Positions 16,012 to 25,851 are shown, numbered from the stretch's first letter. The stretch: 64,000 bases of DNA from Candidatus Kapaibacterium sp. (GCA_023957315.1 JAMLHE010000008.1:1-64000); one strand, 5' to 3'. Notes: generated by a model not told the origin, from the letters alone. Translations and numbers: made by a program.

Positions 16012-17231
16012 TGGAACACGAAGTACCACAACAAGTTAAACATAAATTTTTCACTCCCGGAGTGATGGTATTAGTCATTATAGCCTTGAACGGGATAGTA
16101 TTTATTGCAGGAAGATTCCTGTATGGGCTTGGAGCTGTAACAAATTTAGACCAACAATACCCTTGGGGAATTTGGATTGGCGTTGACGTTGCTGCAGGTG
16201 TAGCATTAGCGGCTGGTGGCTTTATTTCTGCTGCCATCGGACATATTCTGCACAAAGACGCATATCATTCAATTGTAAGACCAGCGTTGCTGACAGCGAT
16301 GTTAGGCTATACTTTTGTAGCATTTGGTGTATTCATTGATATTGGACGCTGGTACTACATATGGCATCCATTAATAATGTGGAATCCAAATTCTGCATTA
16401 TTCGAAGTTGGTATTTGCGTTATAATTTATTTGAATGTACTTTATATTGAATTCCTTCCTATTGTAGCTGAAAGATTTATCGGAAAGTTAAATATGAAAG
16501 GTTTCTTCAGATTTTTGAATAAACCTTTGGACAAATTACTACGTTTCTTAGATAGTGGGCTTTCAAAGACAATGTTTGTGTTCATTATTGCCGGTGTTGT
16601 ATTATCATCATTACACCAATCATCATTGGGAACATTGATGATAATTGCAGGAGATAAAATGCACCCACTTTGGCAAACACCGATTTTGCCATTGCTATTC
16701 TTGATTTCAGCAGTTGCAGTTGGTTTGCCTATGGTAATTTTCGAATCACTGATGGCGGCTCGCTCTTTCAAACTTAAACCCGAATTCCCCCTACTCTCGC
16801 GATTAGGAAATTATGTGGGACCAATTCTCGGTGTGTATTTATCATTCAAAATTGGCGATATGGTGATAAGAGAATCTTTCGTTCATTTAGTACCTATGGA
16901 TTTACCTGCGATAATGTTCTTAATTGAAATGATTGTCGGAGTTGTCATTCCAATGATTATATTTTTAACTCCACTTACATCAAAATCGGTTAGTTGGCTT
17001 TTCTGGGCTTCGTCAATGGTAATATTCGGAGTATTGCTCAATAGGATTAATAATTTCATAATTGCCTATAATGCCCCATACGCTGTCGAAGCATATATAC
17101 CATCATACGGTGAGATTTCAGTTACTCTTGGTGCGGCTTCGCTTTTAATACTACTTTACAGATTTTTTGTCATTAATTTTCCTGTAATAAGTTTGCCGGC
17201 ACCAAGCGGTGTTCACAACAGTAATAAATAA
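16011..17231 (+). CDS. NrfD/HybB-family quinone-interacting membrane subunit
   Basis: A 406-residue integral membrane protein with about ten transmembrane helices, like HybB. The early segment FLYGLGAVTNLDQQYPWGIW is the HybB/NrfD signature, and the conserved acidic/His positions in GVFIDIGRWYYIWHP fit the quinone site. NrfD proteins exchange electrons with menaquinone and hand them to the periplasmic FeS partner. Translation is coupled to the ferredoxin gene through a 1-bp overlap, and the cytochrome gene follows after 13 bp. No molybdopterin or hydrogenase catalytic subunit is encoded nearby. Confidence 0.9.
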   Translation: MEHEVPQQVKHKFFTPGVMVLVIIALNGIVFIAGRFLYGLGAVTNLDQQYPWGIWIGVDVAAGVALAAGGFISAAIGHILHKDAYHSIVRPALLTAMLGYTFVAFGVFIDIGRWYYIWHPLIMWNPNSALFEVGICVIIYLNVLYIEFLPIVAERFIGKLNMKGFFRFLNKPLDKLLRFLDSGLSKTMFVFIIAGVVLSSLHQSSLGTLMIIAGDKMHPLWQTPILPLLFLISAVAVGLPMVIFESLMAARSFKLKPEFPLLSRLGNYVGPILGVYLSFKIGDMVIRESFVHLVPMDLPAIMFLIEMIVGVVIPMIIFLTPLTSKSVSWLFWASSMVIFGVLLNRINNFIIAYNAPYAVEAYIPSYGEISVTLGAASLLILLYRFFVINFPVISLPAPSGVHNSNK

Positions 17232-17244
17232 GGAGAAAAACAAA

Positions 17245-18495
17245 ATGCTAAGATATATAACAATGATTTCAGCATTGCTTCTGGGAGCAGTAATTATTTT
17301 TGCTTTGGCTCCGGAAGCGATTGAGCAAAAAAAGAAAGACCCTGTCACAATGGGTGAAACTGCCCAAAAAGTGCAAAAGAGCAATCAGGGAACTATGCCG
17401 GCAGACCATGCGAAGCAAACAATTGATTGTAAATCATGCCATTTCTGCGAATATCCAACTGTGAGTAATCCATGCTTGATTTCATGCCCGAGAACTGATA
17501 TGATTTCTGTCCATCACGACCCTTCCGAAGGACCGGAAATAGTAGTCATGGATATGTTGCCGGGTGAATGGGGAGCTGTTGCATTCACACATAAACTTCA
17601 TGCTGAAATGGCTGAAATGGCTGGAGGATGTGGCTCTTGCCACCATTACAACACAACCGGACCCGTTTTGAAATGTATCACATGCCACGAACCCAATAGA
17701 ATGCGTGAAGATATCAGCGTTCCTGATTTGGAAGCTGCATATCACAGACAATGCCTCTCGTGCCACAGACAATGGAGCCGAACCACCGATTGCGATTATT
17801 GCCACTTTGAAAAAGGTATTGACGCTGACAAAGCTCGAAAAATAAAAATGGAAAAGTACGCCGGTAAGGGACATCCTGTTGTTTTAGAACCCGAACGCGT
17901 TGTTTATGAGACGGATTACGAAAAAGGTCCCATTGTGACTTTCTTCCATGATGAACATGTTAAACTGTTCAAAATTGATTGTGCTACATGCCACCACGAC
18001 GAAAATTGTATGAAATGTCACGACGTTCGCTTAGACAAATTGCGTACACCTAAGGACAGGGATTACGCCGTCAAAACACATAAGTCATTCGATGACCATC
18101 ACCAACCTTGTATATCTTGTCACGAAAAGGACAATTGCGTAAAATGCCATTTGAATACAGTTATGGAGCGATTCAACCACTACAAAATCACCGGATTTGA
18201 TTTGACCAAATATCATGACAAAATAGCTTGTAACAAGTGCCACATTGGTAACGATTACAAAGTCAAATTGAAGTCTAATTGTATGAGTTGCCATTCCGAT
18301 ACTTTCAAACCCGGCAAATTCAATCATAACAATGTCGGCTTTGAATTAGATGAACTGCACGCAGACTTGGATTGCGTTGATTGCCATGCTGCTAATAATT
18401 TCAAAGTAGCACCAAAATGTGCTGACTGCCATGATGACATCACTTATCCCAATAAACGACCGGGTAGGAAATTAACGCTACCAAAGCGAAATTAA
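17245..18495 (+). CDS. Thirteen-haem periplasmic cytochrome c, membrane-anchored
   Basis: A 416-residue protein; the ATG at 17245 has an AAGGAG site eight to ten bases upstream, so I discard an in-frame upstream start inside the preceding gene. Residues 5-25 form an uncleaved-looking signal anchor. I count thirteen CxxCH haem motifs (CKSCH, CGSCH, CITCH, CLSCH, CDYCH, CATCH, CMKCH, CISCH, CVKCH, CNKCH, CMSCH, CVDCH, CADCH) and many extra histidines for bis-His ligation, resembling class III/c7-type modules. With the ferredoxin and NrfD subunits it would complete a quinone-to-cytochrome electron path; the final partner is not encoded here. The C-terminus is basic. Confidence 0.92.
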   Translation: MLRYITMISALLLGAVIIFALAPEAIEQKKKDPVTMGETAQKVQKSNQGTMPADHAKQTIDCKSCHFCEYPTVSNPCLISCPRTDMISVHHDPSEGPEIVVMDMLPGEWGAVAFTHKLHAEMAEMAGGCGSCHHYNTTGPVLKCITCHEPNRMREDISVPDLEAAYHRQCLSCHRQWSRTTDCDYCHFEKGIDADKARKIKMEKYAGKGHPVVLEPERVVYETDYEKGPIVTFFHDEHVKLFKIDCATCHHDENCMKCHDVRLDKLRTPKDRDYAVKTHKSFDDHHQPCISCHEKDNCVKCHLNTVMERFNHYKITGFDLTKYHDKIACNKCHIGNDYKVKLKSNCMSCHSDTFKPGKFNHNNVGFELDELHADLDCVDCHAANNFKVAPKCADCHDDITYPNKRPGRKLTLPKRN

Positions 18496-18520
18496 AATCA
18501 ATTTTGCACATAAATAATAG

Positions 18521-18548
18521 AGCTGTCTCAATTTGGGACAGCTTTTTT
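18521..18548. terminator. Bidirectional terminator between the cytochrome operon and the exosortase pair
   Basis: Stem AGCTGTC/GACAGCT around a 9-base loop, with T tract on the plus strand. It overlaps the last codons of the minus-strand gene that ends at 18528. Confidence 0.8.
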
Positions 18549-19193
18549 ATTTACAAAATCCATGATTAAATTCAATTCTTGCCGTCTGATTGATGATGCT
18601 AACCAAATAAATAAACCGATTATTAGATTCGTTCCGGTGCCGGTGGCAGTGAGCGTCATATTATAAAAATATACAAGTTGCGAAACGATTATAGGAAGTT
18701 GCTTGACAGCCATTTCAGGGTATGAATAATTATCCATGACAATGGCAAATAGTTTGAAATATACAAAGGCAAAAATCAAAATAGTTGCAATCAATAATGA
18801 AATCAATTTTCGCCTCCAAACAATTGGAGTTGCAATCACCAATGCCAGAACAAATAAAATCGGGAAATATGCTTCGTTAAAAATGTTGATTAATATACCT
18901 TTTGATTGAATCGTTCCGTCATCATTTTTTTTCGCATAAAATATCGTTTGAACAATGAGTATATTTGCATTGCTTTCATCTTTCGATAGATTAACAGCAG
19001 TGTTCAGCGACAAATCGGTATTGATATATGAACGGAAATACGAGTTCCCCGAATTCATAAAATGATTCATGATGTCGTCCTGCATCAGGGAATATAGATA
19101 CAATCCCAGCCCGAAAACCATAGAAAATGTTACCACGAAGTACAAAATTGGTCGCTTGATTACGATACTTTTGCTTGGAACTTGTTTTGCCAT
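18528..19193 (-). CDS. Membrane protein partner of the exosortase
   Basis: A 221-residue protein with an N-terminal transmembrane helix (~14-34), an exported loop of ~75 residues and three more hydrophobic segments (~108-125, 129-152, 182-200). I recognise no family. It overlaps the exosortase gene by 34 bp in the same direction, so the two are translated as a pair. This recalls the arrangement known for compact Bacteroidota exosortases, where a small membrane protein is encoded next to the sortase. It may present the substrate or complete the membrane channel; that is inference from position only. Confidence 0.6.
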   Translation of the reverse strand: MAKQVPSKSIVIKRPILYFVVTFSMVFGLGLYLYSLMQDDIMNHFMNSGNSYFRSYINTDLSLNTAVNLSKDESNANILIVQTIFYAKKNDDGTIQSKGILINIFNEAYFPILFVLALVIATPIVWRRKLISLLIATILIFAFVYFKLFAIVMDNYSYPEMAVKQLPIIVSQLVYFYNMTLTATGTGTNLIIGLFIWLASSIRRQELNLIMDFVNKKAVPN

Positions 19194-19657
19194 TTAAGCC
19201 ATCCTACAAAAACGATTAATGCAATGATTATAAATATTACCGGAAAAATTATGACGTGAAATAGGTCAAAATCTAAGGTTTCGCTCAATCCAATATAATA
19301 AAGCAGCATAATTCTAATGAGGTTTAGAAAATATAGCACCAGCACGCCGATTAGTCCGCCGATTAATTTTGCTTTGAGCAATGCCGGAAACGCAGCCACT
19401 GCGGCGATGTAGAGCACTATCGGCTCGCTTCCTTCGCAACCAAAAGCAAGGGCTATGATGAGTTCGTCGGTGATAATGCTTGCACCTTGGGCGACGGCTT
19501 TGATACCGAAAATAGATAAAAACCATGCTGATAGTTGGGCTGTAGCGTTGATGTAGAAATCAATTGAATCGGGGAAAACTGTTATCAGCACGTAATAGGC
19601 GGCAATCACGCCCAGAAATATTCCAAAAAACTTGAATAAAGGCAAATATTTTTTCAT
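19160..19657 (-). CDS. Exosortase/archaeosortase family transpeptidase (compact)
   Basis: A 165-residue, almost fully hydrophobic protein with about six membrane helices. The three invariant residues of the exosortase family are present: Cys74 in AFGCEGSEP, Arg115 in LNLIRIMLLY and His134 in DLFHVIIFP. Exosortases cleave C-terminal tripartite signals (PEP-CTERM-like) and attach the product to the cell surface. At 165 residues it is near the minimum for the family, without the extra EpsI-type domain. No exopolysaccharide genes are adjacent, and the exported proteins in this window carry T9SS domains instead, so its substrate must lie elsewhere. Confidence 0.85.
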   Translation of the reverse strand: MKKYLPLFKFFGIFLGVIAAYYVLITVFPDSIDFYINATAQLSAWFLSIFGIKAVAQGASIITDELIIALAFGCEGSEPIVLYIAAVAAFPALLKAKLIGGLIGVLVLYFLNLIRIMLLYYIGLSETLDFDLFHVIIFPVIFIIIALIVFVGWLKWQNKFQAKVS

Positions 19658-19772
19658 TTTGTAAATCGTTTCATAGTTGAACCAAATAAAATTCTTTACA
19701 AATGTAAGAATAATTGTTTAAATTCGGGCGATTTTGTGCTATGAGGAATCACCTTCATAACAAATTGGCAAT

Positions 19773-19810
19773 AAAAAATCCGGACTGTATAATTACAATC
19801 CGGATTTTTT
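19773..19810. terminator. Terminator after the Ig-repeat T9SS gene
   Basis: Twelve-base perfect stem AAAAAATCCGGA/TCCGGATTTTTT, 14-base loop. It lies just beyond the minus-strand stop at 19822 and could act in both directions. Confidence 0.88.
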
Positions 19811-19821
19811 GAGTGTTGCGA

Positions 19822-22800
19822 TTACTTCATTATCATCACTTGTTCGGAAACTTTGTTCCAAGGGGTGATGAGTTGAATCGTGTATGTGCCGTTTCCGATG
19901 GATTTTGTGTTAACATTGAACTCTATTATTTCCAATGTGTTAGCGGCACGTTTGAAGTCACCTTTGTGGACGATTCTGCCGTGAATGTCGTAAATTTCAA
20001 TGCGGAAATTGCCCTGCTCTTGAGTGGAGATGCTCAGTGTGATTTCGTCACGAGCTGGATTGGGGGCGACGGTCAAGGCAGTTGGCTTAAACATCTGGAC
20101 GCCACTTAAATCATTGACGCAACCTTCGACAGTGAGCTCGCCATTAATTGTTTCGGAATAATATCTCGGTTCGGAAAATGTTATGGAATTAATTTTCAAC
20201 TCTGTGGCTTCGCTGCGACCAACGAGGGCTCTTCCGTAAATATAATTAATTATTTTATTTTGTGGTGTAAATTCAGCTTCGGGAGCTTTGATTGTGATTA
20301 TTCTATCTGCTCCGAGACGAGTATTGCTCACTATTTCCCCGAATCGGACGCTGTCGGGGTAGAAATATTCGGCATCGAAAGCAATGGTAACTTCATAATC
20401 TGTAGTGATGCTCTGCCAATCGGGACATGCGAGTTTGGCATAAAGTGGAATCGCAATTGAAGCACCGGATTGGACTTTCATCACAGGCAAAGAAAACACG
20501 AAATCCATTTTGCTGCTTGCCAAGAGCGGAATTTCGAGCGTGAATTCGCAAGGAGAATCGGATTTAATAATTAAAATATCGGAAAAGTCGGCAATATTTT
20601 GAGGAGTGTAATTGATTGATAATTCTATTACTTCACCGTTTTTATATATTCGGATAAATGAATTAATATTTTCGATTGCGAAATAATTATTTTGGAAATA
20701 TATTTCACTGATTGATAAATCGGAATCTGTTTGAACAGTTAATTTTAATGTTTCGGTGACTTTTGTACCAAGGCATATTTCGCCGAAATCAATAGAATTT
20801 TTGTCCGGAATTAATGAAATATTATTTTGTCGAATATCAATAGTTGCTGAATCTGTGCATCCTGCCTCATTTTCAACTCGTAGTGAATAAAGTCCGGCTT
20901 GAGTGACTGTGATTGTTTCCGTAGTTTCGCCTGTTGACCAGAAATATGCATCATATTTCAATTTTGAGGAAATTACAACCGGTTCCTCATTACAGATTGA
21001 GAGCGGCGATGAGACTAATTCGAGTGCCAAATCGGGATAAATTGTCACGTCAATTTCTGTGCTGTCTGTGCAAATATTATTCGTGATTTTTAATTTATAT
21101 TTTCCGGAACTCGAAACCGTGATTGATTCGCTTGTTTCACCGGTTGACCATAAATAATTATAAGCGGGATTGAAATTATTGGCTGACAATGTGATTTCCT
21201 CGCCTAAGCAGGCAGAGAGTGACGATGCAATAATTTCAGCTTGTGGCAGAGCGTAAACTGTGACTTTGGCAAAGGCTGTGTCTGTGCAGCCGTTGGGCGA
21301 AGTAGCTACGAGAAAATAATCACCGGATTCGCTAATAATGCGTTCGGAGGAGTTTAAGCCGTCGTTCCATTTGTAATTATTTTCGGAATTAATCTCGAGT
21401 GGGCGCAGCGTGACGCTCTCCCCTTCGCAAAGTTCGTACAAATATTTCTCGAAATTAATTTCGGGTTTGTCGAATTCTTCGATTGTAATTGTTTCTGTGC
21501 CTGTACAACCCGCATCAGATACGACTGTGACGGAATACTCACCACCGCGAGTAATCACAATTTCCGGAGTTTTTTCGCCCGTTGACCAATCATATTTATA
21601 GCCTTCGCCTGTCAAACTCGTTTTCAAAACAATTGTATCACCCAAACAAATATAATCGGGTGCGAGGATGGAGAAAAGCAATTTATCGCCTAATTTAACA
21701 TTTATTGTGTCGTGAGCGATGCAACCGTTTTCATTTTCAACAGTTAAGATATATTGACCAATTTTATTAATTGTAATTCGGTCAGAAGTCGAACCGGTTG
21801 ACCATTTATATTTATAATTAGCACCTGGTTGGGCTCGTAGTTGCAATGTAGCACCTTCGCAAAGTACCGAATCGCCGATAATTTTTGCTATTGGTTTAGG
21901 TAAAATTGTAATCATCACTGAATCGGAGCGAATTGTACTGTTTATATCAACGGTGACTTTGTACAGCCCAGCATCGGAGAGTTTAGCATTGCGAATTGTG
22001 AGTGTTTTACTTGAATATTGAGAACCATCGGGAGCGAGCCATGTATATTTGTTGGTCGTTATGTCCGGTTGGACGTCAACACGGAGGACTAAATCATCGC
22101 CTTCGCAAACAGAATCCGGAATTATTTTGACCCAAAAATCAATTAATCCCTGCACAAAGTTGGGAAGACCGAGATGAAATTTGATTCTTTCAAAGATAAA
22201 TTTATCATAAGCCATAAAACTACAATCTACACCTGACAAATTCGGTTTATTTATAACGAAAAGTGATTGAATTAAACTTGGGGGATTTCCAAATATTGAA
22301 GTAATATTTCTTAAATATATTTTACCATTAGGAGCTAATTGTATAGCTCCATCTGCTATATTTTCATTTATAGAATGATTATTTTCATAAACTACATAAG
22401 CTGACGCTAAAATCCTGCTTGAATCTAATATGCTAATATCAAATTGCATTAATTTATTAAAAACATCAATCGTTGAGACATATAACTTCTTTGAATCAGG
22501 TGAAAACCCAATTCCATATAAGTTCATTTGCTTACCATTCAAGTCAACAAATAAATCACCAATGTTAAAACTATGTAAAGACTTAATCTGTCCTGTCAGT
22601 TTATCGAAACTCAAGATATCAAGACTATTAGTATGTGCAACTAATAGCGAAATTAAATCTCCTTCAATATTTGAAGTCATTAATCCTGAAAATGCTTGAC
22701 TTAAAGCATTGGGAAAAGGACCAAAAAGAGGATGAAATGCTCCCGTTGTGCTTTTTACAATGTTTGGGTCAAGACCATCTTCGGTTAATAAGGCAGCAAG

Positions 22801-23415
22801 AAAAGTACGAGAATTTAATTCATGTGATATAATCCACACATCTTTCCCATTTCCATGCTTAATTCCGATTAATTTTTCACCAGAATTTTTGAATAAATCT
22901 CTATCTGTTATAATCATTTCGCCTACCCCATTATTTCCGTCAATGTCAACTATACTGTATCTCGTTGTAAAATAATTATAATTTTCAAATTTACACATTG
23001 AAGCAAAAATAAAATAATTATTATTATTGCCCGGTTGTTTAACAATCAATCCTGTTTGACCTGCTCTTGCAAAACCATCGTTATCAAACAAAGTACAAAA
23101 TGGTTCGTAAAAACTATTGCTTTTTTTAATAGAATCCGGTATACCGGTATATGAGTATGCTGTCACGCCACCCGTAGAAAATAGAAATCTTCCGCTTGAA
23201 TCAGATACTGATGAGCATCCCTCAGTCGCGCTACTTATACTTTCTCTGAGTATTTTTGGTTCACCATCAGGAGTATCGAATGTGATTACCCATTTTCCTC
23301 CAAAATCCCAATTATATGCTTCTTTTTGTGAGAATAACCCTTCGTAAGCAGTTAGAAAAATCAACACAAGTAAGAAAACTTGTATTTTGGAATGAGTATC
23401 ATGCTTGGAAATCAT
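19822..23415 (-). CDS. Large secreted Ig-repeat protein with T9SS sorting domain
   Basis: About 1197 residues from the ATG at 23415, which opens a good signal peptide (MISKHDTHSKIQVFLLVLIF...). Residues ~30-420 resemble a degenerate beta-propeller, with segments such as IGFSPDSKKLYVST and IQLAPNGKIYLRN. Residues ~430-890 hold six Ig/PKD-like repeats of ~75 residues, each with a YxWSTGETSESITV core and a closing GCTDSA motif. A transmembrane-free beta region follows, and the last ~85 residues (LTVAPNPARDEITLSIS start) form a T9SS type A domain. Such proteins are cell-surface adhesins or structural proteins; no enzyme motif is seen. Terminators bound it on both sides, so it is monocistronic. 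Confidence 0.85.
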   Translation of the reverse strand: MISKHDTHSKIQVFLLVLIFLTAYEGLFSQKEAYNWDFGGKWVITFDTPDGEPKILRESISSATEGCSSVSDSSGRFLFSTGGVTAYSYTGIPDSIKKSNSFYEPFCTLFDNDGFARAGQTGLIVKQPGNNNNYFIFASMCKFENYNYFTTRYSIVDIDGNNGVGEMIITDRDLFKNSGEKLIGIKHGNGKDVWIISHELNSRTFLAALLTEDGLDPNIVKSTTGAFHPLFGPFPNALSQAFSGLMTSNIEGDLISLLVAHTNSLDILSFDKLTGQIKSLHSFNIGDLFVDLNGKQMNLYGIGFSPDSKKLYVSTIDVFNKLMQFDISILDSSRILASAYVVYENNHSINENIADGAIQLAPNGKIYLRNITSIFGNPPSLIQSLFVINKPNLSGVDCSFMAYDKFIFERIKFHLGLPNFVQGLIDFWVKIIPDSVCEGDDLVLRVDVQPDITTNKYTWLAPDGSQYSSKTLTIRNAKLSDAGLYKVTVDINSTIRSDSVMITILPKPIAKIIGDSVLCEGATLQLRAQPGANYKYKWSTGSTSDRITINKIGQYILTVENENGCIAHDTINVKLGDKLLFSILAPDYICLGDTIVLKTSLTGEGYKYDWSTGEKTPEIVITRGGEYSVTVVSDAGCTGTETITIEEFDKPEINFEKYLYELCEGESVTLRPLEINSENNYKWNDGLNSSERIISESGDYFLVATSPNGCTDTAFAKVTVYALPQAEIIASSLSACLGEEITLSANNFNPAYNYLWSTGETSESITVSSSGKYKLKITNNICTDSTEIDVTIYPDLALELVSSPLSICNEEPVVISSKLKYDAYFWSTGETTETITVTQAGLYSLRVENEAGCTDSATIDIRQNNISLIPDKNSIDFGEICLGTKVTETLKLTVQTDSDLSISEIYFQNNYFAIENINSFIRIYKNGEVIELSINYTPQNIADFSDILIIKSDSPCEFTLEIPLLASSKMDFVFSLPVMKVQSGASIAIPLYAKLACPDWQSITTDYEVTIAFDAEYFYPDSVRFGEIVSNTRLGADRIITIKAPEAEFTPQNKIINYIYGRALVGRSEATELKINSITFSEPRYYSETINGELTVEGCVNDLSGVQMFKPTALTVAPNPARDEITLSISTQEQGNFRIEIYDIHGRIVHKGDFKRAANTLEIIEFNVNTKSIGNGTYTIQLITPWNKVSEQVMIMK

Positions 23416-23502
23416 ATTCACACCTTTTTCATATTTTAAATCCTCACTTTGCAACATACAAAAATATTTTAAATGTGCAAGAAAAAAAGTGAAATTTGTA
23501 AG

Positions 23503-23536
23503 AAAAAAAAATCCGGCTTGTGTGAAACCGGATTTT
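23503..23536 (-). terminator. Rho-independent terminator of the EF-G-like gene
   Basis: On the minus strand, AAAATCCGG/CCGGATTTT stem followed by a long T run (plus-strand A run 23503-23511). Confidence 0.88.
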
Positions 23537-23563
23537 CAAGACATTAATTATATAAGGTCGTGA

Positions 23564-25693
23564 CTATTCGTCGTCTGATTGTTGCTTTTTGTAAGCTTCC
23601 ATCAATTCGATTTGAACGTTCGGCGGTACAGCTGCGTATTCGGAGAAAGCGGATGTAAAGGTGGCTCTCGCTTGAGTCATCGAACGCAAAGCCTGCGAAT
23701 ACTTGTCCACTTCGGCAAGCGGCATACGTGCTTTGATTTTCTGATATTTACCTTCGGAATCAATCCCCAAGATGACTCCGCGACGCGAAGGAAGGTCGCT
23801 CATAACGTCGCCGACGTAGTCTTCGGGCACTTTCACTTCGATATCGTAAATCGGTTCGAGTATTTTCGGGCTTGCTTGCGTGAAATTATCTTTGAAAACC
23901 ATCATCCCTGCGGTCTTGAAGGCTGCTTCGTTTGAATCAACGGGATGCATTTTGCCATCATAAATTGCAACGCGAATATCGCGAACGTAAGAGCCGGTCA
24001 ATGGTCCCTCTTGCATTTTTTCCATGACGCCTTTCAAAATTGCGGGCATAAAACGTTGGTCAATCACACCGCCCACGATACAGTTGACAAATTCGAGCTT
24101 TCCGCCCCAATCAAGGTCGTAGAGGTCTTTCCCACGGACTGACATTCCATCGGGATTGGGCAAATTCTCGTACCAAGGCTCAACCATCATATGAACTTCA
24201 GCAAATTGCCCTGCTCCACCACTTTGCTTTTTGTGGCGGTAACTGCCTTGGGCTTTTTTCTGGATAGTTTCGCGGTACGGCACTCTCGGTTCGATAAATA
24301 CAGCTTCTACCTTATAGCGATTTTCGAGTCGCCATTTGATAACGCCCAAATGCAATTCGCCTTGTGCAAATACAATTGTTTGGCGCAATTCCTGCGAATG
24401 TTCGATTACGATAGTTGGGTCTTCGGCGTGAAGTGCATGCAATCCCATACCAACTTTTTCTTCCTCGCCCTTAGTTTTGGGAACGACGGCTGTACGGACT
24501 TTCGGGTTTGGATATTCGATTTTTTGGAAAGTAACGTTGAAATTCTTTTCGTGCAAAGTGTCGTTGATATTGGTTGCTTTCAATTTGACAGTCGAGCCAA
24601 TATCACCGGCAAGCATTTCGGAAACTTCGTCGCGTTTTTTGCCATTGATGACGAAAACCTGCCCGATTCTTTCGGATGAACCTCTATCGGAATTGATAAG
24701 GTCGATGCCTGAATGTAATTTGCCTGAAATCACTTTGAAAAAAGTCATGTCACCAAGGCGTGGGTCGGAAACCATTTTGAAAATAAATAGAGAAACTTTT
24801 GCCGTTGGGTCGCTATCAACTTTGATGCTGCCTTCTTCGACTGCAACGGGCATTTCGCTCGGGAATGGCACTTCCTTGACAATGAAATCCATGAAGTGTT
24901 TGAAACCGATGAAATTTTTGGAACAAACGCAGAAAATCGGCATGATTTCACGTGCTATCAGTGCTTTTTTCAAACCGTTTGCAATTTGTTCATCAGTCAG
25001 ACTGCCTTCTTCGAAATATTGGTTCATCAAATCTTCGTCACTTTCGGCGATAGATTCGATGAGTTCATTTCTGAGAGTTTCGACTTTGTCAACTTCGGAA
25101 GCGGGTAAATCCAAAATTTCGGGTTCGGTGCTTCCTGAATATTTGACGGCTTTCATCGAAAGAATGTCAATTACTGTATTAAATCCGGCACCGGCATTGA
25201 GCGGATACTGGAATATGGTAGCACTATTGCCGACCTGAGCCTTGATATCTTCGACTACAGAGTCAAATTTTGATTGCTCGATATCTAACTTATTCAGTAA
25301 AAAGATAGTCGGTTTGTTGGATTTTGCGGCATAAGTCATTCCGTTTTCAGTGCCAACTTCGAGCCCGTTGACGGAATTGACTACCACTACTGCGGTGTCG
25401 CAAACATGCATCGGCGCAATCATTTCGCCGATATAATCATCATACCCGGGAGTATCGATGATATTGATTTTGGTGTTGTTGTACTCAGCAAACATAATTG
25501 AGCTAAACACAGACGAGCTTTTCTCGTGTTCGAGTTCGTTGAAATCCGATACTGTATTGTTATCTTCTACAGTACCTCTACGGCTGATACTACCTGCATG
25601 AAAAAGCATAGCCTCTGCGATAGAAGTTTTCCCCGAACCCGCATGTCCAACTAATGCGATGTTCCTGATATTTTTTGGTTCATAAACCTTCAT
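23564..25693 (-). CDS. Elongation factor G-like GTPase (EF-G paralogue)
   Basis: About 709 residues from the ATG at 25693 (MKVYEPKNIRNIALVGHAGS). The EF-G domain order is complete: G domain with P-loop GHAGSGKT, switch II DTPG and NKLD; domain II; domains III-V with YRHKKQSGGAGQFAEV. It differs from translocase EF-G: the effector loop lacks RGITI (EHEKSSSV instead), and the catalytic His after DTPG is Tyr (DTPGYDDYIGE). This pattern marks the FusA2/EF-G-like subfamily, whose role is poorly defined and may not include normal translocation. The acidic C-terminal tail ends KKQQSDDE. It is divergent from the M16 peptidase gene. Confidence 0.9.
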   Translation of the reverse strand: MKVYEPKNIRNIALVGHAGSGKTSIAEAMLFHAGSISRRGTVEDNNTVSDFNELEHEKSSSVFSSIMFAEYNNTKINIIDTPGYDDYIGEMIAPMHVCDTAVVVVNSVNGLEVGTENGMTYAAKSNKPTIFLLNKLDIEQSKFDSVVEDIKAQVGNSATIFQYPLNAGAGFNTVIDILSMKAVKYSGSTEPEILDLPASEVDKVETLRNELIESIAESDEDLMNQYFEEGSLTDEQIANGLKKALIAREIMPIFCVCSKNFIGFKHFMDFIVKEVPFPSEMPVAVEEGSIKVDSDPTAKVSLFIFKMVSDPRLGDMTFFKVISGKLHSGIDLINSDRGSSERIGQVFVINGKKRDEVSEMLAGDIGSTVKLKATNINDTLHEKNFNVTFQKIEYPNPKVRTAVVPKTKGEEEKVGMGLHALHAEDPTIVIEHSQELRQTIVFAQGELHLGVIKWRLENRYKVEAVFIEPRVPYRETIQKKAQGSYRHKKQSGGAGQFAEVHMMVEPWYENLPNPDGMSVRGKDLYDLDWGGKLEFVNCIVGGVIDQRFMPAILKGVMEKMQEGPLTGSYVRDIRVAIYDGKMHPVDSNEAAFKTAGMMVFKDNFTQASPKILEPIYDIEVKVPEDYVGDVMSDLPSRRGVILGIDSEGKYQKIKARMPLAEVDKYSQALRSMTQARATFTSAFSEYAAVPPNVQIELMEAYKKQQSDDE

Positions 25694-25851
25694 ATATAAG
25701 CTCCACGTATAAAAACTGTTTTTAACAATTTCGCTAATCAAATAAACTTTAAATTAGCAATAATTTTCGAGATAATAAAATTTTTTTTGCAAATTTTGTA
25801 ATATTTTTCACTTTTATTCGCTTTTGTCCTTTGATAAGAATAATAATTAAG

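Noticed and set aside
23945..24679. Other long plus-strand frames opposite the EF-G-like gene
   Set aside because: Composition is a shadow of the real gene, Phe/Cys-rich and without family match.
24477..25238. 253-codon open frame antisense to the EF-G-like gene
   Set aside because: Its sequence is only the complement of conserved EF-G codons; no independent domain or ribosome site.
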